A stretch of DNA of 64,000 bases from Pseudomonas sp. MWU16-30317 (GCF_020515695.1 NZ_JAIWJA010000003.1:558001-622000); one strand, 5' to 3'; numbered from the stretch's first letter, positions 10,246 through 19,552 are shown. Program-made: numbers and translations. The notes: a model not told the origin generated them from the sequence alone.

Positions 10246-11223
10246 ATGGCTGGTAAGAAGAAGGTCGAGAAAGAAGGCACCTCCTGGATCGGCGGTATTG
10301 AAAAATACTCCCGGCAGATCTGGCTCGCCGGTTTGGGCGCTTATTCGAAGATCAGCAACGACGGCACCAAGCTGTTCGACACCCTGGTGAAGGATGGCGA
10401 GCATGCAGAGGCGCAGGCCAAGACCGAAGTCGACAAACAGGTCGACACGGTGAAGAGTTCGGCCAAGTCGGCGCGTTCACGGGTCGGCGACGTCAAGGAT
10501 AAGGCACTGGGCAAGTGGAGCGAATTGGAAGAGGCGTTCGACACCCGCTTGAACAGCGCCATTTCGCGCCTGGGCGTGCCGAGCCGCAACGAGGTGAAAG
10601 CCCTGCACAGCAAGGTGGATACCCTGACTCGCCAGCTCGAGAAGCTCACGGGCGAATCGGTACGCGCGCCAGCGGCCAAGCCGGCGACAAAAGCTGCGGC
10701 GGCCAATGGTGCGGCCAAGCCAGCGACCAAGGCAACCAAGGGTGCGGCCAAGCCGTCAGCCACGGCGGCTAGCGCGAGCAAGCCGTCGACCAAGACGGCT
10801 GCCAACGGCGCCAAGCCCGCGGCAAAAGCCCCGGCCAAGGCGGCGAGCAAACCTGCGGCGAAAACCGCCGCGGCCAAGCCTGCGGCTAAAGCGGTAGCGG
10901 GAGCCAAGGCTAAAACTGCTGCCGCCAAGCCGGCCGCCAAGGCAGCAGCGGCCAAGCCCGTAGCCGCGGCCAAAACGGCAGCGGCGAAAACCACTGGGGC
11001 AGCCAAGGCCACTGCGGCCACAACCACGGCAAGTGCCAAAGCCGCAGCGCCGAAAACCGTAGCAGCCAAGCCCGCAGCCAAGGCCAGGTCAGCGGTCAAG
11101 CCCGCTGCCAAAAAGCCCGAGCCCGCCAAGGCTGAAACCACGGCCGCAGGGGCTTCCTCGACATCACCCTCTACCCCGCCAGCAACGGGCTCGGCGCCAG
11201 CGACGCCGGCGGCTCAGTCATAG
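10246..11223 (+). CDS. phaF: PHA granule-associated, DNA-binding phasin PhaF
   Basis: A two-domain phasin. Residues 1-140 form a granule-binding helix closely related to PhaI (YSRQIWLAGLGAYSKISNDG; RLGVPSRNEVKALHSKVDTL). Residues from about 145 to 310 are a histone H1-like tail of repeated Ala/Lys/Pro (AAKPAAK-type) units that in P. putida binds DNA nonspecifically and ties granules to the nucleoid. The 325-residue length is a little greater than typical because the tail varies in repeat number. AAGGAGAG precedes the ATG. The end is a Ser/Thr/Pro/Ala-rich segment. Confidence 0.95.
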   Translation: MAGKKKVEKEGTSWIGGIEKYSRQIWLAGLGAYSKISNDGTKLFDTLVKDGEHAEAQAKTEVDKQVDTVKSSAKSARSRVGDVKDKALGKWSELEEAFDTRLNSAISRLGVPSRNEVKALHSKVDTLTRQLEKLTGESVRAPAAKPATKAAAANGAAKPATKATKGAAKPSATAASASKPSTKTAANGAKPAAKAPAKAASKPAAKTAAAKPAAKAVAGAKAKTAAAKPAAKAAAAKPVAAAKTAAAKTTGAAKATAATTTASAKAAAPKTVAAKPAAKARSAVKPAAKKPEPAKAETTAAGASSTSPSTPPATGSAPATPAAQS

Positions 11224-11310
11224 TGTAGCGAGGGGGCTTTGTCCGATTACGGTGTATCAGCTGCGTTGACGCGGCTGACACCCTTTCGGGGGTAGCGCCC
11301 CGTCGCTACA
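11224..11310. repeat. Nested palindrome between phaF and phaD
   Basis: The outer arms are GTAGCGAGGGGGC (from 11225) and GCGCCCCGTCGCTAC (to 11309). Inside is a hairpin at 11251-11282 (GGTGTATCAGC / GCTGACACC) with a short loop. It sits between convergent genes and probably acts as a bidirectional terminator. The TAGCGAGGGGGCTT arm recurs after hemE at 45731. The rest, 11311-11413, shows nothing clear. Confidence 0.6.
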
Positions 11311-11413
11311 AGGTTTACGGCCAGTGCAGCAAACACCAATCGATAAGTGTTGTCCGGGCGGACCTCTTTGCGTCCATGACCTGCTAGCACAGCGGGAGGC
11401 GCCACTGGATTGG

Positions 11414-12025
11414 TCAATTCAGATACTGCAACGCCAGCCGCTCCGTGGCATGGCGCGATTGCGCATGCAGGTGGGGCGCCACCAGCATCATCACCTGATA
11501 CACCACCACCCCGGTCTCGCCTGACTGGCCGATGATGCGCTGGTAATCGAGCGAGAACACCAAGGTCAAGGTGATCTGTTCCACCAACTGCCCCAGTGCC
11601 TGGGTGTCGCTGGCCAATAATCCCTGGGCCTTCAGGTTGGCCAGCAAGGACGCCAGCGTGCGTTTGATCGCATCCAGCAGGCTGCGCACGCCGCGCGCCA
11701 GCTTTGGCAAGCGTCCGGCCAGGTTCGACAAGTCCTGGAACAGAAACCGATAGCGGGCCATGCGCTCGGCGATCAGGTGCAGGAACAGCCAATAGTCCTC
11801 GGGCGCCAACTGCACCTCATCGGGAGGGTTCAGCAGCGGCGTCAGTTCCTCTTCGAATCGCTCGAACAGCCCCAGGATCAAAGGCTCCTTGCCATGGAAG
11901 TGGTAGTACAGATTGCCCGGGCTGATTTCCAGTTCGTTGGCGATCTGCAGGGTCGTGACGTTGGGTTCGCCCAGTTGATTGAACAGCGCCAGGGTGCATT
12001 CCAGTATCCGTTCGCGGGTCTTCAT
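11414..12025 (-). CDS. phaD: TetR-family transcriptional regulator PhaD
   Basis: Regulator of the pha cluster. In P. putida PhaD activates the phaC1 and phaI promoters in response to a fatty-acid-derived signal. The 203-residue protein begins MKTRERILECTLALFNQLGE and has a TetR-type helix-turn-helix at about residues 22-45 (VTTLQIANELEISPGNLYYHF). A helical ligand-binding domain follows. It is the last gene of phaC1-phaZ-phaC2-phaD but is separated from phaC2 by 546 bases of repeats, an unusually wide gap for this locus. Confidence 0.94.
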   Translation of the reverse strand: MKTRERILECTLALFNQLGEPNVTTLQIANELEISPGNLYYHFHGKEPLILGLFERFEEELTPLLNPPDEVQLAPEDYWLFLHLIAERMARYRFLFQDLSNLAGRLPKLARGVRSLLDAIKRTLASLLANLKAQGLLASDTQALGQLVEQITLTLVFSLDYQRIIGQSGETGVVVYQVMMLVAPHLHAQSRHATERLALQYLN

Positions 12026-12074
12026 CGCGGGAAGGCGCCCCTGTCCAGTCGTCTAGTCTTGTGCCAGAGCGGCG

Positions 12075-12534
12075 GGCCTCTTCGCGGGCAAGCCTTGCTC
12101 CCACAGGTGTGCGACTCAAGCTTGGCGAGCTCTGTAAGAGGCTCAATGGTTCGAGGCAAGCAGCGCCGGCCTCTTCGCGGGCAAGCCTTGCTCCCACAGG
12201 TGTGCGACTCAAGTTTGGCGAGTTCTGTTGGAGGCTCTATGGTTCGAGGCAAGCAGTGCCGGCCTCTTCGCGGGCAAGCCTTGCTCCCACAGGTGTGCGA
12301 CTCAAGCTTGGCGAGTTCTGTAGGAGGCTCTATGGTTCGAGGCAAGCAGCGCCGGCTTCTTCGCGGGCAAGCCTTGCTCCCACAGGTGTGCGACTCAAGT
12401 TTGGCGAGTTCTGTTGGAGGCTCTATGGTTCGAGGCAAGCAGTGCCGGCCTCTTCGCGGGCAAGCCTTGGTCCTACAGGTGTGCGCCTGCGCAACTGAGC
12501 ACTCTGTGGGAGCGAGGCTTGCCCGCGAAGGGGC
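12075..12534. repeat. Tandem 93-bp REP-containing array between phaC2 and phaD
   Basis: Units start at 12075, 12168, 12261, 12354 and 12447, each 93 bp, beginning GGCCTCTTCGCGGGCAAGCC. The fifth is cut short, and an inverted REP (12503-12534) closes the array. Units 1 and 3 share AAGCTTGGCGAG while units 2 and 4 share AAGTTTGGCGAGTTCTGTTGG, so the array looks like a duplicated 186-bp dimer. Because 93 is a multiple of 3, long open frames run through it on both strands; I regard these as non-coding. It fills most of the 546-base gap and may affect the level of phaD mRNA. Confidence 0.9.
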
Positions 12535-12571
12535 CATCCGCAGCACTGAATGGCCCACAGGCAGCACCGGC

Positions 12572-14254
12572 TCAGTCAGCCAGCACATAAGTACCCGGCG
12601 CCGGATCCTTCGGCGGATGCAGTTCGCTCCCCAAGGCCATCTGGGTTTCACGCAATGCCCCGGAGCGCTCCTGCACCCAGGCCAGCCACTGCGGCCACCA
12701 GCTGCCATCCACAGGCTTGGCGTCGTAATACCAGGCGCGCGGATCGCTGCTCATCTTAGGGTTTTCGAGGTGGTTGGCCTTAGGATTGCCCGGCGGATTG
12801 AGGATGCTCTGGATGTGCCCGCTGTTGGCCAGCACGAAGCGTCGCTCACCCCCCAGCAACAGGCTGGAGCGATACACCGAGTCCCACGGGGTGATGTGAT
12901 CGTTGCTGCCCGCCACGCTGAAGCTGTTGACGTTGACCTTTTGCAGATCGATCGGCGTGCCGCACACCTCCAGCCCGCCCGGCCGAGTCAACGGGTTGTG
13001 CTTGAAAAAGTCCAGCAGATCACCATGCAGAGCCGCAGGCAGACGGGTGTTGTCGTTGTTCCAGAACAGCACGTCGAAGGCTGGCGGCTCCTTGCCCAGC
13101 AGGTAATTGTTGACCCAGTAATTCCAGATCAGATCGTTGGGCCGCATCCAGGCGAACACGCGCGCCAGCTCGCTGCCTTCGAGCACGCCCTGCTGGTAGG
13201 AGCGGCGCTTGGCCGCTTCGAGCGTTTGCTCGTTGACGAACAACGAGGCCGGGCTGTCGATCTGACTGTCAAGCAGGCTCACCAGGTAGGTCGCGCTGGA
13301 TACCCGTGCCAGCTGCCGCTTGGCCTGCAAGTGCCCCTGCAACGCCGCGATGCTCAAGCCCCCCGAGCAGGCGCCGACCAGATTCACTTCGCGGCTGCCA
13401 GTGATCGCGCGGCAAGCGTTGAGCGCTTCTTCCAGCGCCTGCACGTAGCTCGACAGCCCCCACTCGCGGTGGCGGCCGTCGGGGTTGCGCCAACTGACGA
13501 CGAACGTCTGCAGATTGTGCTTAAGGGCGTACTGCACGAAGCTGTTGGCGGGCGACAGGTCAAAGATATAGAACTTGTTGATCTGCGGCGGCACGATCAG
13601 CAGCGGGCGCCGGTACTGTTTTTCACTCATCGGGCGGTATTGGATCAGCTCCAGCATCTCGTTGCGAAACACCACGGCGCCGGGCGTGGTAGCCACTGTC
13701 TTGCCGACCTCGAAAGCCTGCTTGCCGATCTGGCTGGGCAGGCCGTGGTTATGCCGCAAGTCGTCGAGCAGGTGGTTGAGGCCCTTGACCAGGCTGGTGC
13801 CGCCGGAATTGAAAATCTCCTTGAGGGCCAGCGGATTGAGCAGCGAATTGGTCGGCGAGAGGGCGTCGTTGACCAAGGCAAAGACAAAATGCGCGCGAGC
13901 GCGGTCATCGTCGGACAACTGGCTGTTATCGATCCATTGTCGGGTTTCGGCCTGCCACGCGAGGTAGGCCTGCAGCCCGCGGCGGTAGAAGGGGTTGAGC
14001 GACCAGGTCGGATCGCTGAAGCGCTGGTCACCGGGGTTGGGGGCGTGCAGGGTTTCGCCCAGCAGCACGCGGCCCAGCTGGCTGCCCAGATTGAGCGCGT
14101 GGCGGGCGCTATGGATCGGATGCTTGATACTGTGGCGGGCGACGCTGCGCAAGGTCGAAACCAGGTCGCGCCCGCCCAGCCCGCTGATCACGCTCTGGGC
14201 GTTGATGAAGGCCGCGGTGGTGGACACCGTAGGCGGGGCAGTCTTGTTCTTCAT
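12572..14254 (-). CDS. phaC2: Class II poly(3-hydroxyalkanoate) synthase 2
   Basis: Polymerises medium-chain 3-hydroxyacyl-CoA into PHA on the granule surface. The 560-residue protein has the alpha/beta-hydrolase core with the lipase-like box GACSGG and nucleophile Cys296. Partners are the Asp in VAGSNDHITPW and the His in LANSGHIQSILNPPGNP. It is about half identical by eye to PhaC1, with the shared segments LLIVPPQINKFY and WRNP. It lies 59 bases after phaZ. The gap contains a GGGAGCGGGGTCCC run but no clear terminator. Confidence 0.97.
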   Translation of the reverse strand: MKNKTAPPTVSTTAAFINAQSVISGLGGRDLVSTLRSVARHSIKHPIHSARHALNLGSQLGRVLLGETLHAPNPGDQRFSDPTWSLNPFYRRGLQAYLAWQAETRQWIDNSQLSDDDRARAHFVFALVNDALSPTNSLLNPLALKEIFNSGGTSLVKGLNHLLDDLRHNHGLPSQIGKQAFEVGKTVATTPGAVVFRNEMLELIQYRPMSEKQYRRPLLIVPPQINKFYIFDLSPANSFVQYALKHNLQTFVVSWRNPDGRHREWGLSSYVQALEEALNACRAITGSREVNLVGACSGGLSIAALQGHLQAKRQLARVSSATYLVSLLDSQIDSPASLFVNEQTLEAAKRRSYQQGVLEGSELARVFAWMRPNDLIWNYWVNNYLLGKEPPAFDVLFWNNDNTRLPAALHGDLLDFFKHNPLTRPGGLEVCGTPIDLQKVNVNSFSVAGSNDHITPWDSVYRSSLLLGGERRFVLANSGHIQSILNPPGNPKANHLENPKMSSDPRAWYYDAKPVDGSWWPQWLAWVQERSGALRETQMALGSELHPPKDPAPGTYVLAD

Positions 14255-14313
14255 GGCGCTACACTCCTTCGTTCAGCCGTTTGATTGCCCTGGGTTTGGT
14301 GGGAGCGGGGTCC

Positions 14314-15159
14314 CTAACTCGTTGCTCGCGGATGAACCACGGCGCGCTGGCGCTCTTCCTCGAGGAATTTCATGATGATCGGCGCTACCGTGCCGGCGCG
14401 GGTCACCAAAAACAGATGGCCGTCATCGATGATATGTAACTGGGCGTTGGGGATGCGCCATGCCAGCAGACGCATGTTCACCAACGGGATCAGCGGATCG
14501 TCGTCACCGGCCAGCACCAGGGTCGGCTGATGGATCTTGTGCAGCCAGTGCACGCTGGTCCAACCGAGGCCTGCGAACAGTTGCCAGTAGTAACCCAGCT
14601 TGCCGGACGAGCGCACCTTGCTGGCATGGGACATCGCCAGGCCGGCGTCGCGTCGAAAACTGCCGCCGTAGATTTCCGGCGCGATGCGCACCACATGGGA
14701 CGGCTGCAGATAGCGCCGCGGGCTGGCCATCAACCACAGCACGCGCGGCTTGCCGGGCACCATCACCGCGCCGGCCGAGGTGGCGGCGAGCACCAGCTTC
14801 TTGCAGCGCTCGGGGTAAGAGTAGGCGAACTGCTGGGCCAGGGCGCCGCCCCACGACACACCGATGACGTTGACCTGGCCATAGTCGAGGTAGTCGAGCA
14901 TGCGTGCGGTCAACTGCGCCAGGCCCGGGAAGCGATAAGGGCGGCTGGGCGTGGACGAGCCGCCGACCCCGGGCACGTCGAAGGCGATCACCTCCAGGTC
15001 CGGGTCCAGCGCGGCGACGAACGGGAACACCAGCTCCAGGTTGGCGCCGATGCCATTGAAGATCAGCAGCGGCGTCATGTGCGGGCTGCCGGGACGTACC
15101 GCCGTGCGGATGGCCTGGCCATCGAGGTCCACGGTACGAAATATGTACGGTTGCGGCAT
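14314..15159 (-). CDS. phaZ: Intracellular mcl-PHA depolymerase
   Basis: Serine hydrolase that releases 3-hydroxyacids from stored PHA, allowing continuous turnover. The 281-residue product from the ATG at 15159 starts MPQPYIFRTVDLDGQ. The lipase box is GVSWGG with Ser102. Asp221 (in AGDDDPLIP) and His248 (in DDGHLF) complete the triad, at the same numbering as in the P. putida enzyme. It sits between the two synthase genes, 52 bases after phaC1. Confidence 0.96.
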   Translation of the reverse strand: MPQPYIFRTVDLDGQAIRTAVRPGSPHMTPLLIFNGIGANLELVFPFVAALDPDLEVIAFDVPGVGGSSTPSRPYRFPGLAQLTARMLDYLDYGQVNVIGVSWGGALAQQFAYSYPERCKKLVLAATSAGAVMVPGKPRVLWLMASPRRYLQPSHVVRIAPEIYGGSFRRDAGLAMSHASKVRSSGKLGYYWQLFAGLGWTSVHWLHKIHQPTLVLAGDDDPLIPLVNMRLLAWRIPNAQLHIIDDGHLFLVTRAGTVAPIIMKFLEEERQRAVVHPRATS

Positions 15160-15211
15160 GCACTCGATCCTTTGCAAGCAATGGTGGGGCGGCAGCGGCG
15201 ATCGCAATCAG

Positions 15212-16891
15212 TCAGCGTTCATGCACGTAGGTCCCGGGCGCTGCCTCGCCAGCGGCAAAAGCCTTGCTGCCGAGTTCCGAGGGCGCCTTCTTGAGCTTGC
15301 CGGAGTGTTTACCCAGCCAGTCTGCCCAGTGTAGCCACCATGAGTCAGTGTGCTTGACGGCGTTGTCCTGCCAGTCGCTTGGCGAGGTGGTGGTTTCATC
15401 GTTGGTCATGAAGCGGGCCTTGGGGTTGCCCGGTGGATTGAGGATGCTCTGGATATGGCCGCTGCTCGACAGCACGAACTCGATCTTGCCGCCAAACAGT
15501 TGCGCCGAGCGAAAGCACGAGTGCCAAGGGGTGATGTGGTCGGCGGTGCCGGCGACGCTGAAGATGTCGCATTTGACCTGCTTGAGATCGATCGGCGTGC
15601 CGCACACCTCCAGGGCGCCGGCGCGGGTCAGCGGGTTGTTCTTGAACATCTCGATCAGGTCGCCGTGGAAGGCTGCGGGCAGGCGCGTGGTGTCGTTATT
15701 CCAGAACAGGATGTCGAACACCGGCGGCTCGTTGCCCAGCAGGTAATTGTTGACCCAGTAATTCCAGATCAGGTCGTTGGGGCGCATCCAGGCAAATACC
15801 CTGGCCATGTCCCGGCCTTCGAGCACGCCTGACTGATAGGAATGACGCTTGGCGGCCTCCAGAGTCTGCTCGTCGACGAACAGCGCCACTTGGGTGTCGA
15901 GGGTAGTGTCGAGCACGCTGACCAGCAGGGTCAGGGAATGCACCTTTGGTTGTTTGAGCGCAGCGTAATGGCCCACCAGCGCGGTGCAGGTGATCCCCCC
16001 GGAGCAGGCGCCGAGGATATTGATGTCCTTGCTGCCGGAAATCGCCGTGACCACCTCGACTGCTTCCTTGAGGGCATCGATGTAGGTCGACAGCCCCCAT
16101 TCGCGCTGGGCCTTGGTGGGGTTGCGCCAACTGATGATGAAGGTCGGCACATTGTTGCGCAGGCAGAAGCGCACCAGGCTCTTGTCGGGGCTCAGGTCGA
16201 ACACGTAGAACTTGTTGATCTGCGGCGGCACGATGAGCATCGGCCGCTCGTGGTTCTGCTCGGTGATGGGGGCGTACTGGATCAGCTCCAGCACGTCGTT
16301 GCGAAACACCACCGCGCCTTCGCTGGTGGCGAGATTCTTGCCGACCTCGAAGGCGTCCATATTGACCTGGCTGGGCATGCCGCCATTCTTGACCAGGTCC
16401 TTGGCCAGATGCGAGAGGCCGTCGAGGAGGCTCTTGCCGCCGGTCTCGAAGAAGCGTTTGACCGCTGCCGGGTTGGCAGCGCCGTTGGTCGGGGCCATGG
16501 CTTCGGTCATCAGGTTGATGACGAAGTGGCCGCGGCTGATGTCCTGAGCCGAGAGCTCGCTGCCGTCGAGCCAGCTGTGCAGTTCCTTGCGCCAGGCCAG
16601 GTAGGTCTGCAGGTAACGGCGGTAGAGGGGGTTCTGACTCCAGGCCGGGTCGACGAAGCGGCGGTCGTCGCTTTCCGGTTGCAGGGTGGACGAGCCCAGC
16701 AGGACGTTTTTCAGTTCCAGGCCGAAGTGTGCCACGTGGCGAGCACTCAGCAGCGGTTGGCGCAAGGCCAGGCGCAGGACCATCCGTGCAGAGGTCAGCA
16801 GGTCCTTGCGGCGCAGGCCGATCACGGGGTTCAGGCCGAGGGTGTTATGTGAGGCTTGCTGCTTGATGTCATCGGTGTTCTTGCTGCTCAT
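15212..16891 (-). CDS. phaC1: Class II poly(3-hydroxyalkanoate) synthase 1
   Basis: Main medium-chain-length PHA synthase. The 559-residue product from the ATG at 16891 begins MSSKNTDDIKQQ, the standard start. The nucleophile is Cys296 in GACSGG; the catalytic Asp is in AGTADHITPW and the His in SSSGHIQSILNPPGNP. The frame runs on upstream to 16999, but that extension has no homology and would overlap the promoter region. First gene of the phaC1ZC2D operon. A candidate sigma-54 element lies about 100 bases upstream. Confidence 0.97.
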   Translation of the reverse strand: MSSKNTDDIKQQASHNTLGLNPVIGLRRKDLLTSARMVLRLALRQPLLSARHVAHFGLELKNVLLGSSTLQPESDDRRFVDPAWSQNPLYRRYLQTYLAWRKELHSWLDGSELSAQDISRGHFVINLMTEAMAPTNGAANPAAVKRFFETGGKSLLDGLSHLAKDLVKNGGMPSQVNMDAFEVGKNLATSEGAVVFRNDVLELIQYAPITEQNHERPMLIVPPQINKFYVFDLSPDKSLVRFCLRNNVPTFIISWRNPTKAQREWGLSTYIDALKEAVEVVTAISGSKDINILGACSGGITCTALVGHYAALKQPKVHSLTLLVSVLDTTLDTQVALFVDEQTLEAAKRHSYQSGVLEGRDMARVFAWMRPNDLIWNYWVNNYLLGNEPPVFDILFWNNDTTRLPAAFHGDLIEMFKNNPLTRAGALEVCGTPIDLKQVKCDIFSVAGTADHITPWHSCFRSAQLFGGKIEFVLSSSGHIQSILNPPGNPKARFMTNDETTTSPSDWQDNAVKHTDSWWLHWADWLGKHSGKLKKAPSELGSKAFAAGEAAPGTYVHER

Positions 16892-16960
16892 CCACGACGC
16901 TCCATTGTCCAGAGGCGTGCGGCGGCGGCTGCTCTGACGGGCCTGCCGCGCACCGCGCTC

Positions 16961-17025
16961 GGGTAACCAGTGATCGCTATTGCCCCCAAAGTGAAGCACG
17001 GAGCCTGCCAGTTACCAGTGGTTAC
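16961..17025 (-). promoter_or_regulatory. Candidate sigma-54 promoter and flanking dyads of phaC1
   Basis: On the minus strand TGGCAGGCTCCGTGCT (16995-17010) has the GG-N10-GC spacing of a -24/-12 element (consensus TGGCAC-N5-TTGCA). A sigma-54 promoter has been proposed for phaC1 of P. aeruginosa. It is flanked by the near-palindrome GTTACCAGTGGTTAC (17011-17025) and a related GGTAACCAGTGATC (16962-16975), possible operator sites for PhaD or another regulator. The rest of the 235-base gap, up to 17126, shows nothing else distinct. Confidence 0.45.
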
Positions 17026-17126
17026 GCGAGTTCGCGCCAATGCGCAAGAAAGCCTATCCCCGCCAGTTGGCAAGGTATTCAAGCAAATAGATTTGGAAAA
17101 CCGATGCTGGAAAGCCCTGCTGGGGC

Positions 17127-17504
17127 TCAGAGCATCAGCTTGACCACGGATTGCGCGGGGTCGCGGGTCTTGCCGGCGGCACGCAGTTCGTCCAGATAGT
17201 CATTCCACAGATCTTCCTGACGAACGGCGAGCTGGTAGAGGTATTCCCAGGTGAACAGACCGCTGTCGTGGCCATCGTCGAAGGTCAATTTGAGTGCGTA
17301 TTGCCCGGCAGGTTCGATCTTGGTCAGGCCGACTCCGAGTTTGCCGAACTGCAGGATCGGCTTGCCGTGGCCCTGCACTTCGGCCGAAGGCGAGTGCACT
17401 CGCAGGAATTCGGCGGGCAGGGTGTAGGACTCCCCCGTGCCGTATTGCAGGGTGAGGGTTTTCGAGGCTTTGTGCAGGTTGATGGCGGTGGGGAGGTTGG
17501 TCAT
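17127..17504 (-). CDS. DUF971 (gamma-butyrobetaine hydroxylase-like N-terminal domain) protein
   Basis: A 125-residue stand-alone version of the small domain found at the N-terminus of gamma-butyrobetaine hydroxylases. It carries the conserved features LPAEFLRVHSPSAEVQGHG and FDDGHDSGLFTWEYLY. Some relatives bind metal or are tied to iron-sulfur assembly, but no function is established here. The ATG at 17504 gives the family start (TAINLHKASKTL). It follows hslU on the same strand, separated by a stable hairpin, in the usual Pseudomonas order hslV-hslU-DUF971-phaC1. Confidence 0.85.
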   Translation of the reverse strand: MTNLPTAINLHKASKTLTLQYGTGESYTLPAEFLRVHSPSAEVQGHGKPILQFGKLGVGLTKIEPAGQYALKLTFDDGHDSGLFTWEYLYQLAVRQEDLWNDYLDELRAAGKTRDPAQSVVKLML

Positions 17505-17520
17505 GGCCAGGGGCTCTTGG

Positions 17521-17577
17521 GCAGCTGCAAGCTGCAAGCTACAAGTATTCAGCTTATAGCTTGCCGCTTGCCGCTGC
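17521..17577 (-). repeat. Long hairpin between hslU and the DUF971 gene
   Basis: 25-base arms (17521-17545 and 17553-17577) pair at 22 of 25 positions around a 7-base loop. It begins 1 base after the hslU stop. The repeated GCTTGC/GCTGC words are shared with the hairpin between gltB and gltD. No U-tract follows, so it is more likely an mRNA processing or stabilising element than a terminator. Confidence 0.7.
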
Positions 17578-17578
17578 T

Positions 17579-18913
17579 CTACAGTATGTAGCGCGACAGA
17601 TCTTCGTTTTCCGCCAGCTCGCCCAAGTGGCTGTTGACGTAGTCGGCATCAATGCGGATCGGCGTTTCGCTGTGGGCGCTGGCCAGGTCGCCGGCACTGA
17701 ACGAGACTTCCTCCAGCAAGCGCTCCAGCAGCGTGTGCAAGCGACGGGCACCGATATTCTCGGTCTTCTCGTTGACCTGCCAGGCGATCTGGGCAAGGCG
17801 CTTGATGCCTTCCGGGGCGAACTCGATATGCAGGCCTTCGGTCTTGAGCAGTGCCACATATTGCTCGGTCAGCGACGCGTGCGGTTCGCTGAGGATGCGC
17901 TCGAAATCTTCCGGGCTCAGGGCCTTGAGCTCGACGCGGATCGGCAGCCGGCCTTGCAGCTCGGGCACCAGGTCGCTCGGCTTGCTCAGGTGGAACGCGC
18001 CCGAGGCGATGAACAGGATGTGGTCGGTCTTGACCATGCCCAGCTTGGTATTCACCGTGCAGCCTTCGATCAACGGCAGCAAGTCGCGCTGCACGCCTTC
18101 GCGGGACACATCGGCGCCGCCGACATTGCCGCGCTTGGTGACTTTGTCGATCTCGTCGATGAACACGATGCCGTGCTGTTCCACCGCTTCGAGGGCTGCG
18201 GCCTTGAGCTCTTCTTCGTTGACCAGGCGCCCGGCTTCTTCTTCACGCACCAGCTTGAGCGCTTCCTTGACCTTGAGCTTGCGGCTCTTGCGTTTGCCCT
18301 TGCCCATGTTGGCGAACAGGCTCTGCAGCTGGTTGGTCATCTCTTCCATGCCTGGCGGCGCAGAAATATCGACGCCAGCCATCTCGGCCACTTCGATCTC
18401 GATTTCCTTGTCGTCCAGCTGGCCTTCGCGCAGGCGCTTGCGGAACAGCTGGCGCGTGTTTGAATCGCTCGCCGGGGCTTCTTCGCTGAAGCTGCCGCGG
18501 GCCTGTGGCAGCAGCGCGTCAAGGATGCGTTCCTCGGCGGCGTCTTCGGCGCGATGGCGGACCTTGACGATTTCCTGCTCGCGCAGCAGCTTGAGGGCGG
18601 CATCGGCCAGATCGCGGATGATCGACTCGACATCACGGCCGACGTAGCCGACTTCAGTGAACTTGGTCGCTTCGACCTTGATGAACGGGGCGTTGGCCAG
18701 CTTGGCCAGGCGCCGGGCGATTTCGGTCTTGCCGACGCCGGTCGGGCCGATCATCAGGATGTTCTTGGGCGTCACTTCGACGCGCAGCTCTTCAGGCAGC
18801 TGCATGCGGCGCCAGCGGTTGCGCAGGGCGATGGCGACGGCGCGCTTGGCATCGTCCTGGCCGATGATATGGCGGTTGAGTTCGTGGACGATTTCGCGGG
18901 GGGTCATGGACAT
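17579..18913 (-). CDS. hslU: ATP-dependent protease ATPase subunit HslU
   Basis: AAA+ unfoldase that feeds proteins into the HslV protease. The 444-residue protein starts [19 protein letters not shown] and has Walker [17 protein letters not shown] (about residues 57-72). The large intermediate I-domain runs from about 110 to 240, Walker B is [11 protein letters not shown], and the C-terminal sequence NEDLSRYIL is the tail that docks into HslV. It lies 62 bases after hslV and is expressed from the heat-shock promoter upstream of hslV. Confidence 0.97.
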   Translation of the reverse strand: MSMTPREIVHELNRHIIGQDDAKRAVAIALRNRWRRMQLPEELRVEVTPKNILMIGPTGVGKTEIARRLAKLANAPFIKVEATKFTEVGYVGRDVESIIRDLADAALKLLREQEIVKVRHRAEDAAEERILDALLPQARGSFSEEAPASDSNTRQLFRKRLREGQLDDKEIEIEVAEMAGVDISAPPGMEEMTNQLQSLFANMGKGKRKSRKLKVKEALKLVREEEAGRLVNEEELKAAALEAVEQHGIVFIDEIDKVTKRGNVGGADVSREGVQRDLLPLIEGCTVNTKLGMVKTDHILFIASGAFHLSKPSDLVPELQGRLPIRVELKALSPEDFERILSEPHASLTEQYVALLKTEGLHIEFAPEGIKRLAQIAWQVNEKTENIGARRLHTLLERLLEEVSFSAGDLASAHSETPIRIDADYVNSHLGELAENEDLSRYIL

Positions 18914-18975
18914 GGCGTGTGTCGGTCTCGGCAAGGTTCAGTGTGGTTCGATCCTGAGGGAGCGTCCCTGACTGA

Positions 18976-19506
18976 TCACTCGGCGAGATCCTGCTCCTCG
19001 ATGGTCAGGTTGTGGTTGGTGAACACGCAGATGTCGCCGGCGATACCGAGGGCGGTTTCGGCGATTTCCCGTGCACCCAGGTCGGTTTTCATCAGCAGGG
19101 CGCGAGCAGCCGCCTGGGCGTAGGCGCCGCCGGAGCCCATGGCGATCAGGCCGTCTTCAGGTTCGACGACATCGCCGTTACCGGTAATGATCAGCGAGGC
19201 ATCCTTGTTGGCCACGGCGAGCATGGCTTCGAGGCGGCTCAGGGAGCGGTCGGTGCGCCATTCCTTGGCCAGTTCGACAGCGGCGCGCACGAGATGGCCC
19301 TGGTGTTTTTCGAGCTGGCTTTCGAAGCGCTCGAAGAGGGTGAAGGCGTCGGCGGTGGCGCCAGCGAAACCCGCGATGACTTGACCGTGGTACAGGCGAC
19401 GGACCTTTTTGGCGTTGCCTTTCATCACGGTATTACCGAGGGAAACCTGGCCGTCGCCGCCCATGACGACTTTGCCGTGACGGCGGACTGAAACGATGGT
19501 GGTCAA
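18976..19506 (-). CDS. hslV: ATP-dependent protease subunit HslV
   Basis: Peptidase subunit of HslUV, an N-terminal threonine protease of the proteasome family. Activity needs the first residue after the initiator Met to be Thr. The only start that gives this is the TTG at 19506, followed by [23 protein letters not shown] lies 8 bases upstream, and the product is 176 residues, the family length. The in-frame ATG at 19554 would bury the nucleophile behind 16 residues, and it overlaps the -10 box of the sigma-32 promoter. It is followed by hslU. Confidence 0.95.
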   Translation of the reverse strand: MTTIVSVRRHGKVVMGGDGQVSLGNTVMKGNAKKVRRLYHGQVIAGFAGATADAFTLFERFESQLEKHQGHLVRAAVELAKEWRTDRSLSRLEAMLAVANKDASLIITGNGDVVEPEDGLIAMGSGGAYAQAAARALLMKTDLGAREIAETALGIAGDICVFTNHNLTIEEQDLAE

Positions 19507-19552
19507 GGGAGAGTCTCCACGCAGCGGGGCGAAAATGCCCTGATGGAAACTC

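Noticed and set aside
12061-12708. Open frames with 31-residue repeats through the phaC2-phaD array, on both strands
   Set aside because: They exist only because the 93-bp repeat is a multiple of 3. There is no ribosome site, and the sequence is REP palindrome.
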